This document shows, piece after piece, positions 36,662 to 48,800 of a stretch of 64,000 bases of DNA. The notes under the pieces are model-generated. The model was not told the DNA's origin and did not search any database. It saw nothing but the letters and a program-made list of their open reading frames with translations. How positions within the stretch are numbered: the stretch's first letter is position 1; each line of letters starts with the position of its first letter. Location of the stretch: the NCBI GenBank assembly GCA_964453335.1, contig CAYVOK010000005.1, positions 62,001 to 126,000 on the forward strand. Reading direction: 5' to 3'. This DNA comes from VGBO01 sp964453335 (GTDB taxonomy: Bacteria > Actinomycetota > Acidimicrobiia > Acidimicrobiales > CAIXPF01). Made by a program: the position numbers and the translations under genes.

Positions 36662-36669
36662 AATAAATA
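36662..36669 (+). promoter_or_regulatory. Late-promoter-like AATAAATA
   Basis: AATAAATA, one mismatch from TATAAATA, 31 nt before the ATG of the 2035-aa fibre, with the Shine-Dalgarno TAAGGA between them. It matches the spacing seen at the 5485 start. Confidence 0.35.
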
Positions 36670-36700
36670 CTCTAGTTGATTTTAGATGTAAGGAATTAAA

Positions 36701-39700
36701 ATGCCTCCATATAATAATAAAGATTTTGTCATTAGAGATGATCTAAATGTCCTTAGTGGCAGCGTAATTTATGGATCTATGGCATCTGGACAAATTCAAT
36801 CAGGAATGATTGGCGATAATGCTGTACTTAATAATAATATTGCTTCTGGTGTCATTGATTCGTCAAAATTAGCTTCTGGTTTAACTTTTGGACTAACAAG
36901 TGGACAAATAACTAGTGGATACATCGGAAATAATGCTGTAAATTCTGGGAATATTAGTTCCGGAAGCATTAGCGCATTTCACTTGGCTTCCGGACTTTCA
37001 TTCAATTTAACATCAGGACAGGTTGTAAGCGGTAATATAGGAAATGATGCTGTCAATTCTGGGAACATCAGTTCGGGACAAATCGGACAATATCATATAG
37101 CTTCTGGTGTAATTAATGGAGAACATATTGCTTCAGGCTCTGTATCATCCGAAGATATAGCAGATAATGCAATAATTAGTGGCAAAATAGCTAGTGGAAC
37201 AATATACAACAACAATATAGCATCTGGCGGTGTAGCATTTGTAAATTTGGGCAATGGATCAGTTCAAAGCGGCACATTAGCATCTGGTACTGTTGGTCTT
37301 TATCATTTGGGCGTTACATCTGGATTAATGGACAACTCTTTTCTTCAGTATAATTTGGATACTGGAGCAATTAATTGGGCAAAAGTATACCAACTTGATG
37401 CAACAGTAAGAAATAATACCGGGGTCATAATAAGTGGCTTAGCAGCAGTTTATGTAAGCGGTGCCCAAGGCAGTAGTCCACTAGTAGCTCCAGCACAAGC
37501 AAACATGGAGTTTACAAGTGCTGGCACATTCGGTTTGTCTGCATCAAACATAGCAGACAATTCTACCGGTATGATTTGTGTAATGGGTGTTTTGGATAGA
37601 GTCAATACATCTATGTTTAGTACTGGCGATACTCTATATTTGTCGCCTACAGTAGCTGGTGGATTAACTGCTACAAAACCACAATCTCCAAATCATATTG
37701 TACACATAGGCACAGTTTTAAATTCTCACAATACACAGGGAAGAGTATTAGTAAATGTTATAAATGGATGGGAACTTGATGAATTACATAATGTTTTAAT
37801 AGCTTCTGGCAGTTTACAATCTGGTCAAGTTTTACAATATAGCTCAGGACTCTGGTGGAATCAAAGTTTTATAGCAACAAGTGGAAACATTTCCTCTGGT
37901 TCTATTGGTTCTACCCACATAGCAGATGGCGCAATTAAATCTGGAAATATTTCTGCTAATTCAATAGGCAGCCCACACATTCTATCTGGAAGTATAGTAA
38001 ATACTAGTCTTGCAAATTCAACAATTACTATAGCTGGAAGCAGCACTTCTTTAGGTGGCTCTTGGGCTGCTGCTGCTTTAACAACTGCAAGTGGTCTATT
38101 GGCTGGAACATTCTACCCAAGTGGCGATTTAACAATAGGCATTGCTTCTGGTGGAATTACTAGCCAACTAATTGCAGATGGTGCAGTTCAAAGTGGTGAT
38201 GTGGCATCAGGACAAATTGGAATTAATCACCTTGCGTCTGGCGTTTTAGCAAGTCCTACAATTTTGTCAGGCACAATTGTTTCTGGAATGCTTGGAAACA
38301 ATTCCGTAAATTCAGGTAATATTAGTTCTGGTCAAATTGGTTCAAGTCACATATCATCTGGCGGTATTACAGGAACAAATATTGCTTCTGGTACAATTAC
38401 TGGAAGTAAACTTGCTGCTGCAACAGTACAGAATGCTAATCTTGCAAATAGTTCTTTAAATATTGCGGGAACAAATGTTGTATTAGGTGGTTCTTGGACT
38501 TCTCAAGCCCTAACAACATCTAGTGGTTTATTAGCTGGAACATACCATCCTAGTGGCGCATTGACTATTGGTGTCGCATCTGGTGGCATAGTCGCTCAAA
38601 TGCTTGGTTCTGGTTCTATTTTATCTGGAAGCATTGCTTCTGGTCAGATTGGAGCAAATCACTTAGCCAGCGGTCTTTTCGATTCGTTAAGTATTACTTC
38701 AGGAGAAATAGTATCTGGTCTTATTGGCAACAATGCAGTTAGTAGTGGCAATATTTCTTCTGGCGCAATAGGTTCGGTTCATCTAGCAAGTGGATTAGTT
38801 GAGGGTTTGATAGGAAGCGGCAGCATTTTAAGTGGTGATTTAGCTCTAGCATCCGTCAACAATTTAAATATTACAAGTGGAACTATTGCAAACGATAAGC
38901 TTACAAACAGTACAATAAGTATTGCTGGTTCTTCAACTTCCCTTGGCGGTTCTTGGGCTGCTGCTGCATTAACAACAGCAAGCGGTCTATTAGCTGGAAC
39001 ATTCTACCCAAGCGGAGCATTAACAATTGGTATTGCTTCTGGCGGTTTGTTGCCACAAATGTTTGGATCGGGATCAGTTGTTTCTGGAAGTATTGCTTCT
39101 GGTCAAATTGGAGCAAACCATTTAGCCAGCGGTCTTTTCGATTCGTTGAGTATTACTTCAGGAGAAATAGTATCTGGTCTTATTGGCAACAATGCAGTTA
39201 GTAGTGGCAACATTGCTTCTGGACAAATTGGAACTAATCATATCGCTTCTGGAGTTCTTGCTGCTGCTCCTGCACCCGGATTGAATAATCAACTAGTAAT
39301 AAACAGAAGCGGTTCTTTTTCAACATATTCTGGATTAGTTGTAGCCCCAGACTTTTTAGGAAGACCAGAAGTTCAAGCTTTGAAATTCTATTCATGGAAC
39401 AGCGATGCTTTTGAAGGTGGAGAACTTAGACTTAACAAATCAATTGTCAGCGGCACGATGAATACAGGTGCTACATTTGATGTATACCAAGATAAAATAA
39501 GAATATTTGAAACCGGTGGTGGCTCAAGAGGTCTTTATTTTGATGTAAATACAGGAATTTCTGGAACACTCTATTCCCTAGTTGGAAGTGGTAGTGTAAG
39601 AAGTGGCGAAATTATCCCCGGAACAATATTCTCTGGTTTGATAGCTGCTGGACAAATTGGAGATGGACACCTTGCAATAGCATCTGTTGTCTCTGGCAAA

Positions 39701-42700
39701 ATTGCAAGTGGCTCAATTGGTAGAAATGAACTATCAAGCGGAGTTGTAACAAGTGGATATCTTGGCGATAATTCAGTTTCAACAAATGCAGTTGCATCTG
39801 GAAGCATAACAAATGCCAAGATAGCTAATCCAACAATAACAATAGCTGGTTCTTCAACTGCTCTTGGGGCAAGTTGGTCTGCACAAGCATTAACAACATC
39901 AAGTGGTTTGTTGGCTGGAACATTTTACCCAAGTGGCGCATTGACTATTGGTATTGCTTCTGGTGGTTTGACAGCACAAATGCATGCCTCTGGCTCTATA
40001 GTTAGCGGAAGCATTGCTTCTGGTCAAATTGGAATTAATCATCTATCTTCAGGTGTCATAACTACCTTGACTTTAGGCTCTGGACAAGTAACATCTGGTA
40101 ATATAGCATCCGGCTCTATTGGTAATTTCCATATGGCTTCTGGAGCTATTACTAGTGGAGATTTAGGTAACAACTCTGTAGTTTCAGGGTCTATTGCCTC
40201 TGGACAAATATCAACACAACATATAGCAAATGCTGGTGTTTTGAGTGGAAATATTGGATCTGGACAAATATCAATCAATCATCTTGCATCTGGCACTATT
40301 GCTGGATTGGCACTCGGTTCAGGTCAAGTAACATCTGGAATTATATCTTCTGGACAAGTTGGACAGTTCCATTTGGCTTCTGGTGCAGTTTTAAGTGGAA
40401 GAATAGGAAATTCGGCAGTCGTTTCTGGCTCAATTGCTTCTGGATCGGTTGGCAATTTCCACATGGCTTCTGGCGCAATTACTAGTGGCGATATAGGTGA
40501 TGCAGCGGTTGTATCTGGAAGTGTTGCAAGCGGTTCTCTAAGCACAAACCACATGGCTTCTGGAACCTTGTTTTATGTAAATGGAACAAGTGGTGCTTTA
40601 CTTGTAAGCGCAATGTCTGGACAGCCTTATGCGATGTCAGAAGATAATATTACTTATGATGGAACTACTTTCAAAGTAACAAGCGCATCAAGCGGCAGCT
40701 TAGTATTTGCTTTGGCTAATAGCCAAGGTAATATTATGCAAGTGTATGATACACAATATAGCTATTTGTTAGAGGTCGGACAAATATCCGGCTCTGCTAT
40801 ATTAGGAGTTTATCCCAGCGGATTAGTGACTTTGGCTCCAACACTTGGAGAAGTTCAATCAAACATTTTGACAATTAAACCAACCACTAGTGGCACAATT
40901 AATATTCAGCATTGGAAGAATGCTTCAGGAACAACTGTAGCGTCGATGGATTCAACAGGCTTATTTACAGCAACATTGGCATCTGGAATAGTTGTTTCAG
41001 GAAGCGTTGCATCTGGACAAATTGGTCAGTTCCATCTTGGAAGCGGATTAATAAATAGCGGACACCTTGGAAACAACTCTGTTGTTTCAGGAAGTATTGC
41101 ATCTGGACAGGTTGGTCAATTCCACATAGCCTCTGGTGTAATTACTGCAAATCATATCGCTTCTGGAGCAATAATAACAACAGATATTGCAGACAATGCA
41201 GTCGTGTCTGGCAAAGTTGCTTCTGGCGCTTTAGCTTGGTTTAACTTAAGCAGCGGAACAGTAAATTCAGGAAATGTTGCAAACAATGCAATAACATCTG
41301 GCAATATTGCTTCGGGTCAAATAGGATCATTCCATATTGCTTCTGGTGTTTTAAGCACAGCAAGCTTAGGTTCTGGACAAGTAACATCTGGAAATATTGC
41401 TTCTGGAAGCGTTGGACAATTCCATCATGCTTCTGGTAGCGTCACAAGTGGTCATATAGGCAATAATGCGGTTAATTCTGGAAATATTTCTTCCGGCTCT
41501 ATCGGCAACTTCCACATGGCTTCTGGAGCAATTACAAGTGGAGATATTGGAAATTTTGCAGTAGTAAACACAAGCATTTCAAGTGGTGCTATTGCGAATG
41601 ACAAACTTACAAACAGCACAATAACAATAGCTGGTTCTTCAATTGCTCTTGGTGGTAGTTGGTCCCCACAAGCCTTAACTACATCAAGTGGATTGTTGGC
41701 AGCAACATTCTATACAAGCGGAGCTTTGACTATTGGCATTGCTTCAGGTGGTGTCACACATGAAATGATCGCAGACGGTGCCGTGAAATCTGGAGAAATA
41801 GCTTCTGGGCAAATTGGATTGAACCATTTGGCTAGTGGTGTTTTAGCAAATGCAATACTTACATCAGGTCAAGTTCTTAGCGGAAATATAGCTTCTGGGC
41901 AAATAGGTTCTTCTCACATAGCCTCTGGAGCCATTACGGCTACCAACATAGCTTCTGGCACAATAACCGGCAGCAAACTTGCTGCTGCAACAGTACAAAA
42001 CGCTAATCTTGCAAATAGTTCTTTAAATATTGCTGGCTTGAATGTTGTTCTTGGTGGCTCTTGGACTTCCCAAGCTTTAACAACAGCAAGCGGCTTGTTA
42101 GCTGGGACATACCATCCTAGTGGTGCTCTTACAATTGGCATTGCTTCTGGTGGATTGACATCTCAAATGTTTGGTTCTGGGTCTGTTATTTCTGGAAGTA
42201 TTGCTTCTGGCCAGATAGGCTCTAATCACCTTTCAAGTGGTGCTATTGGAATCGCTGGCACAAGTGGCATGTTGCAATTTAATAGTGCAGGGTCTTTTGG
42301 AGCAACAAGTGGAATAACTTATAGCATATCAAGCGGATCAAATACATTACACATACAAGCACAAACAGCTTTTAACACGACTTTAGCGCTTAAAGCATCT
42401 TCTGGGCAATTAACCAACCTGCAATCTTGGAACAATACTAGCGGAAATGCTCTGGCTTACATGGACACATCAGGAAATTTCTTTGCAGTTTCAAAGAGCT
42501 TCTTGATAAATCACCCCAGTAAACCCGGAATGAAACTACGACATGTTTCACTTGAAGGTCCAGCAGCCGATGTTTATGTAAAAGGAATAAGTCGCAACAA
42601 AGAATTTGATTTGCCTGATTACTGGGAAAATCTTGTTGATTTATCAACTATTGTTGTACATATTACTCCAATTGGTTACTCGCAACTTTTGTATGTTGAA

Positions 42701-42808
42701 AAAGTAGATATTAACAAAGTATACATAGGAGGTTGCGATACTCCTTATTACAGCTATATTGTTATTGGCGAAAGAAAAGACATACCTAAAATTGTTGTGG
42801 AAGAATAA
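36701..42808 (+). CDS. Giant tail fibre, five-residue repeats with phage C-terminal tip domain
   Basis: 2035 aa. A short N-terminus (MPPYNNKDFVIRDDLNV) is followed by five-residue repeats, a conserved virion domain at about 233-366 (NNTGVIISGLAAVYVSGA, GDTLYLSP, HIVHIGTV, NGWELDELHNV), more repeats, a non-repeat insertion near 860-955, long repeats containing recurrent SLGGSWAAAALTTASGLLA and GALTIGIASGG blocks, and a C-terminal domain (about 1927-2035) with KPGMKLRHVSLEGP, LPDYW, ITPIGYSQ and GERKD. That C-terminal domain is common at phage fibre ends. TAAGGA precedes the ATG. It is the first of two giant fibres that follow the LamG adhesin; together they are the main fibre cassette of the window. 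Confidence 0.9.
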   Translation: MPPYNNKDFVIRDDLNVLSGSVIYGSMASGQIQSGMIGDNAVLNNNIASGVIDSSKLASGLTFGLTSGQITSGYIGNNAVNSGNISSGSISAFHLASGLSFNLTSGQVVSGNIGNDAVNSGNISSGQIGQYHIASGVINGEHIASGSVSSEDIADNAIISGKIASGTIYNNNIASGGVAFVNLGNGSVQSGTLASGTVGLYHLGVTSGLMDNSFLQYNLDTGAINWAKVYQLDATVRNNTGVIISGLAAVYVSGAQGSSPLVAPAQANMEFTSAGTFGLSASNIADNSTGMICVMGVLDRVNTSMFSTGDTLYLSPTVAGGLTATKPQSPNHIVHIGTVLNSHNTQGRVLVNVINGWELDELHNVLIASGSLQSGQVLQYSSGLWWNQSFIATSGNISSGSIGSTHIADGAIKSGNISANSIGSPHILSGSIVNTSLANSTITIAGSSTSLGGSWAAAALTTASGLLAGTFYPSGDLTIGIASGGITSQLIADGAVQSGDVASGQIGINHLASGVLASPTILSGTIVSGMLGNNSVNSGNISSGQIGSSHISSGGITGTNIASGTITGSKLAAATVQNANLANSSLNIAGTNVVLGGSWTSQALTTSSGLLAGTYHPSGALTIGVASGGIVAQMLGSGSILSGSIASGQIGANHLASGLFDSLSITSGEIVSGLIGNNAVSSGNISSGAIGSVHLASGLVEGLIGSGSILSGDLALASVNNLNITSGTIANDKLTNSTISIAGSSTSLGGSWAAAALTTASGLLAGTFYPSGALTIGIASGGLLPQMFGSGSVVSGSIASGQIGANHLASGLFDSLSITSGEIVSGLIGNNAVSSGNIASGQIGTNHIASGVLAAAPAPGLNNQLVINRSGSFSTYSGLVVAPDFLGRPEVQALKFYSWNSDAFEGGELRLNKSIVSGTMNTGATFDVYQDKIRIFETGGGSRGLYFDVNTGISGTLYSLVGSGSVRSGEIIPGTIFSGLIAAGQIGDGHLAIASVVSGKIASGSIGRNELSSGVVTSGYLGDNSVSTNAVASGSITNAKIANPTITIAGSSTALGASWSAQALTTSSGLLAGTFYPSGALTIGIASGGLTAQMHASGSIVSGSIASGQIGINHLSSGVITTLTLGSGQVTSGNIASGSIGNFHMASGAITSGDLGNNSVVSGSIASGQISTQHIANAGVLSGNIGSGQISINHLASGTIAGLALGSGQVTSGIISSGQVGQFHLASGAVLSGRIGNSAVVSGSIASGSVGNFHMASGAITSGDIGDAAVVSGSVASGSLSTNHMASGTLFYVNGTSGALLVSAMSGQPYAMSEDNITYDGTTFKVTSASSGSLVFALANSQGNIMQVYDTQYSYLLEVGQISGSAILGVYPSGLVTLAPTLGEVQSNILTIKPTTSGTINIQHWKNASGTTVASMDSTGLFTATLASGIVVSGSVASGQIGQFHLGSGLINSGHLGNNSVVSGSIASGQVGQFHIASGVITANHIASGAIITTDIADNAVVSGKVASGALAWFNLSSGTVNSGNVANNAITSGNIASGQIGSFHIASGVLSTASLGSGQVTSGNIASGSVGQFHHASGSVTSGHIGNNAVNSGNISSGSIGNFHMASGAITSGDIGNFAVVNTSISSGAIANDKLTNSTITIAGSSIALGGSWSPQALTTSSGLLAATFYTSGALTIGIASGGVTHEMIADGAVKSGEIASGQIGLNHLASGVLANAILTSGQVLSGNIASGQIGSSHIASGAITATNIASGTITGSKLAAATVQNANLANSSLNIAGLNVVLGGSWTSQALTTASGLLAGTYHPSGALTIGIASGGLTSQMFGSGSVISGSIASGQIGSNHLSSGAIGIAGTSGMLQFNSAGSFGATSGITYSISSGSNTLHIQAQTAFNTTLALKASSGQLTNLQSWNNTSGNALAYMDTSGNFFAVSKSFLINHPSKPGMKLRHVSLEGPAADVYVKGISRNKEFDLPDYWENLVDLSTIVVHITPIGYSQLLYVEKVDINKVYIGGCDTPYYSYIVIGERKDIPKIVVEE

Positions 42809-42847
42809 TATTATCTAGGCCTAATAGATATTTAAAAGGAACGCAAA

Positions 42848-45800
42848 ATGGGACAAGACATAGTAATAACTCCGAATAGAAATAGCACAAATTCAGGTGC
42901 TAGCATTCAATTTGTAGGAATGGCATCTGGTGCAACTGCCATAACCCTAGGATTAAATGGTCTGTCAGGCACTGCATCAGATACAATTTTATCATACACA
43001 ACTAATGTAGATGAAATAATTAGTATCAGCAGTGGATTAGTTCGCACAACTAAGCTTGTGGTAAAGACATCTGCAATAAATGCACAAGAATGGCAGACGC
43101 TGTCTGGAAATATTATAGCCTCTATAAATTCTAGTGGATATTTTGCTGGAAGCTTGGCATCTGGAGTTGTAGGCTCTGGATCTGTTTCATCTGGAAGCAT
43201 TACATCAAATGAATTATCTGCTGGAGCAATAAGAAGTGGAAATATAGCTTCTGGGCAAATTGGATCAAACCATTTGGCTTCTGGCGTTTTACAATCGGCT
43301 CCAGCCAATTTACAATCTGGCCAAGTTACTAGCGGGTTCCTTGGTATTGCTGCAGTTAATAATTTAAATGTAACAAGTGGAACTTTGTCTAACGATAAGC
43401 TTACAAACTCTTCAGTAACAGTGACTGCTGGAACTGGCCTAGGTGGTGGTGGAGCAGTTGCATTAGGCGGTTCTACAACATTAACCAACACAGGTGTTAC
43501 AAGTGTAACTGCTGGAACTGGTGTTGGAGTATCTGCTTCAACAGGTGGTGTAACGGTTAGCAATACTGGTGTAACAAGTATCACAGGCGGCGCTGGTGTA
43601 ACACTAAGTGCATCTACTGGTGGAGTTACAGCAAGTATAGCTGCTGGTGCAGTTACTGGCACTATGATTGCTTCTGGAACTATTACAAGCGGTCTATTAG
43701 GTAATTTTAGCGTAAATAATTTATCAATAACAAGCGGAACAATAGCTAATGACAAATTATCTAATTCTTCAGTAACAGTAACAGCCGGTACTGGTTTAGG
43801 TGGGGGTGGAGCAGTAGCACTTGGATCTTCAGTAACACTTACAAATACAGGTGTAACAAGCGTAACTGCTGGAACTGGTGTTGGGGTATCTGCCTCAACA
43901 GGTGGCGTTACAGTAAGTAATACTGGTGTAACAAGCATAACTGGTGGCACAGGTGTAACATTAAGTGCATCAACAGGTGGAGTTACAGCTAGTATTGCTG
44001 CCGGAGCAATAACAAATAGTCTTTTAGGTTCTGGCGCTGTAACTTCAGGTAATATAGCTTCTGGTCAGATTGGATCAAATCATTTGGCTTCTGGCGTTTT
44101 ACAATCGGCTCCAGCCAATTTACAATCTGGACAGGTTACTAGCGGATTGTTAGGAATAGCTTCTGTCAATAATTTAAATGTTACAAGTGGAACACTAAGT
44201 AATGATAAATTAACTAATTCTTCGGTTACAGTAACAGCCGGTACTGGTTTAGGTGGTGGTGGAGCAGTTGCATTAGGCGGTTCTACAACATTAACCAACA
44301 CAGGTGTTACAAGTGTAACGGCAGGAACTGGTGTAGGCGTAAGTGCTTCTACTGGTGGCGTTACAGTAAGCAACACAGGTGTAACAAGCATCACAGGCGG
44401 TGCGGGTGTAACACTAAGTGCTGCTACAGGTGGAGTTACAGCAAGCATAGCTGCTGGTGCAGTTACTGGAACTATGATTGCCTCTGGTACAATTACAAGC
44501 GGCAAACATGCTGCAGATTCAATTAATACTGCCGATATTACAAATGCCGCTGTCACTAATCCGAAATTAGCTAACAGCACTATGACTTTGAATAGCACTA
44601 CAGTTACATTAGGTGGAACACATACAATTCCAGCATCTGTAGGTTCTGGCGCAATTACGAGCGGAATGCTAGGAATAGCTGCAGTTAATAATTTAAATGT
44701 AAATAGCGGAACATTAAGTAATGATAAACTAGCAAACTCTTCAGTAACAGTTACAGCCGGAACTGGTTTAGGCGGTGGTGGAGCAGTCGCTTTAGGTTCT
44801 TCGGTAACTCTAACAAATACAGGTGTAACAAGCGTTACCGCTGGAACAGGCGTGGGTGTTTCTGCCTCTACTGGCGGGGTCACAGTAAGCAATACAGGCG
44901 TTACAAGTATTACAGGTGGCGCTGGTGTAACACTAAGTGCATCTACAGGTGGTGTGACTGCCAGCATTGCTGCTGGTGCAGTAGTAGGAAGCATGATTGC
45001 TTCTGGAACTATTACAAGTGGTAAACTAGCTTCTGGATCTATTAATGCTCATGACATTGCATCTGGAACAATAACAGGTTCAAAAATCGCTGCCTCGACT
45101 GTTGCAAATGCTAATTTGACAAACTCTTCAGTAACAGTTACAGCCGGAACTGGTTTAGGCGGTGGCGGGGCAGTTGCTCTTGGTGGATCAACAACATTAA
45201 CGAATACAGGTGTTACAAGTGTAACTGCTGGAACTGGCGTAGGAGTAAGTGCTTCTACTGGTGGTGTAACTGTCAGCAATACAGGCGTTACAAGTATTAC
45301 AGGTGGAGCCGGTGTTACACTAAGTGCATCTACTGGTGGTGTTACCGCTAGCATTGCTGCTGGCGCAATAACTGGAACTATGATTGCATCTGGTACAATT
45401 ACAAGCGGTTTGCTTGGAAACTTTAGCGTAAACAATTTAGCTATTGCCAGCGGAACAGTTGCTAATGATAAATTAACTAACTCTTCAGTAACAGTAACTG
45501 CCGGTACAGGTTTGGGTGGAGGAGGAGCGGTAGCTCTTGGTGGTTCTACTACATTAACCAACACAGGTGTAACAAGCATCACAGGCGGTGCGGGTGTAAC
45601 ACTAAGTGCTGCTACAGGTGGAGTTACAGCAAGCATAGCTGCTGGTGCTATAGTAGGAAGCATGATTGCTTCTGGAACTATTACAAGTGGCAAACATGCT
45701 GCAGATTCAATTAATACTGCTGATATAACAAATGCTGCTGTTACAAATGCAAAATTAGCAAATAGCACTATGACTTTGAATAGTACCACAGTAACATTAG

Positions 45801-48800
45801 GTGGAACACATACAATTCCAGCATCTGTAGGTTCTGGCGCAATTACGAGCGGAATGCTAGGAATAGCTGCAGTTAATAATTTAAATGTAAATAGCGGAAC
45901 ATTAAGTAATGATAAACTAGCAAACTCTTCAGTAACAGTTACAGCCGGAACTGGTTTAGGCGGTGGTGGAGCAGTCGCTTTAGGTTCTTCGGTAACTCTA
46001 ACAAATACAGGTGTAACAAGCGTTACCGCTGGAACAGGCGTGGGTGTTTCTGCCTCTACTGGCGGAGTAACAGTAAGCAATACAGGTGTAACAAGTATTA
46101 CAGGCGGAGCAGGTGTTACACTAAGTGCATCTACTGGTGGAGTTACAGCAAGTATCGCTGCTGGTGCAGTAGTAGGAAGTATGATTGCTTCTGGCACAAT
46201 TACTAGTGGGAAACATGCTGCAGATTCTATCTTTACCGCAGATATAGCTTCCGGCGCAGTAACAGGTTCAAAAATAGCTGCCTCGACTGTTGCAAATGCT
46301 AATTTGGTAAACTCTTCAGTAACAGTTACAGCCGGAACTGGACTAGGTGGTGGTGGAGCAGTTGCTCTCGGATCATCAGTAACGCTCACCAATACAGGTG
46401 TAACAAGTGTGACAGCAGGAACAGGCGTTGGAGTATCTGCTTCTACTGGCGGGGTTACTGTCAGCAATACAGGTGTAACAAGTATTACAGGTGGTGCTGG
46501 TGTAACACTAAGTGCATCTACTGGTGGTGTTACAGCAAGCATAGCAACTGGAGCTATTACTGGTGCCATGATTGCATCTGGTACAATAACTAGTGGCAAA
46601 CATGCTGCGGATTCAATTAATACTGCCGATATAACAAATGCTGCTGTTACAAATGCAAAATTAGCAAATAGCACTATGACTTTGAATAGTACCACAGTAA
46701 CATTAGGTGGCACCCATACCATACCAAGCTCTATAGGATCAGGTGCAATTACAAGTGGAATGCTAGGAATTGCTGCAGTTAATAATTTAAATGTTACAAG
46801 TGGAACACTAAGTAATGATAAATTAACCAATTCTTCGGTTACAGTAACAGCCGGTACTGGTTTAGGTGGTGGTGGTGCGGTAGCTCTTGGTGGTTCTGTA
46901 ACACTAACAAATACAGGCGTAACAAGCGTTACCGCTGGAACAGGTGTTGGAGTTAGTGCTTCTACAGGTGGAGTAACAGTAAGCAACACAGGTGTAACAA
47001 GTATTACAGGCGGTGCTGGTGTAACATTAAGTGCATCAACAGGTGGAGTAACAGCTTCTATTGCTGCTGGTGCAGTTACTGGAACAATGATTGCTAGCGG
47101 TACAATTACAAGTGGAAAACTAGCTTCTGGATCTATTAATGCTCATGATATTGCATCTGGGACAATAACAGGTTCAAAACTTGCTGCCTCGACTGTTGCA
47201 AATGCTAATTTGACAAACTCTTCAGTAACAGTTACAGCCGGTACTGGTTTAGGTGGTGGTGGAGCAGTAGCACTTGGATCTTCAGTAACTCTAACAAATA
47301 CAGGCGTAACAAGCGTTACCGCTGGAACAGGTGTGGGTGTTTCTGCCTCTACTGGCGGTGTTACAGTTAGCAACACAGGTGTAACAAGTATTACAGGCGG
47401 TGCTGGTGTAACATTAAGTGCATCAACAGGTGGAGTAACAGCTTCTATTGCTGCTGGTGCAGTTACTGGAACAATGATTGCTAGCGGTACAATTACAAGC
47501 GGCAAACATGCTGCCGATTCTATCTTTACCGCAGATATAGCTTCCGGCGCAATAACAGGTTCAAAACTTGCTGCCTCGACTGTTGCAAATGCTAATTTGG
47601 CAAATTCTTCGGTTACAGTTACAGCCGGTACTGGTTTAGGTGGTGGTGGGGCAGTTGCTCTCGGATCATCAGTAACGCTCACCAATACAGGTGTTACAAG
47701 TGTTACCGCTGGAACTGGTGTAGGAGTAAGTGCTTCTACTGGTGGCGTGACAGTAAGCAATACAGGTGTAACAAGTATCACAGGCGGTGCTGGCGTAACA
47801 TTAAGTGCTTCTACTGGTGGAGTTACAGCAAGCATAGCAACTGGTGCTATAACTGGAACCATGATTGCTAGCGGCACAATTACAAGTGGAGAGCTAGCTT
47901 CTAACTCTGTAAACACAGCAGAAATTACAAATGCTGCTGTTACTAATGTGAAACTAGCAAACAGCACTATGACTTTAAATAGTACTACAGTAACATTGGG
48001 TGGCACTCATACCATACCAAGCTCTATAGGATCAGGTGCAATTACAAGTGGAATGCTAGGAATTGCTGCAGTTAATAATTTAAATGTTACAAGTGGAACT
48101 TTGTCTAATGATAAGCTTACAAACTCTTCAGTAACAGTTACAGCCGGTACTGGCTTGGGTGGTGGCGGGGCAGTTGCTCTTGGTGGTTCTGTAACACTAA
48201 CTAACACAGGTGTAACAAGCGTAACTGCTGGAACTGGTGTAGGAGTATCTGCTTCTACTGGAGGCATTTCTGTAAGCAACACAGGTGTAACAAGTATTAC
48301 AGGCGGTGCTGGCGTTACATTAAGCGCTACTACAGGTGGTGTGACTGCCAGCATTGCTGCTGGTGCAGTAGTAGGAAGCATGATTGCTTCTGGAACTATT
48401 ACAAGTGGTAAACTAGCTTCTGGATCTATTAATGCTCATGACATTGCATCTGGAACAATAACAGGTTCAAAAATCGCTGCCTCGACTGTTGCAAATGCTA
48501 ATTTGACAAACTCTTCAGTAACAGTTACAGCCGGAACTGGACTAGGCGGTGGTGGGGCGGTAGCACTTGGATCATCAGTAACATTGACTAACACAGGTGT
48601 TACAAGTGTAACGGCAGGAACTGGCGTAGGAGTATCTGCTTCTACTGGTGGCGTTACAGTAAGCAACACAGGTGTAACAAGTATTACAGGTGGTGCTGGC
48701 GTAACATTAAGTGCTGCTACAGGTGGAGTTACAGCAAGCATAGCTGCTGGTGCAATAACTGGAACTATGATTGCCTCTGGTACAATTACAAGCGGAAAAC

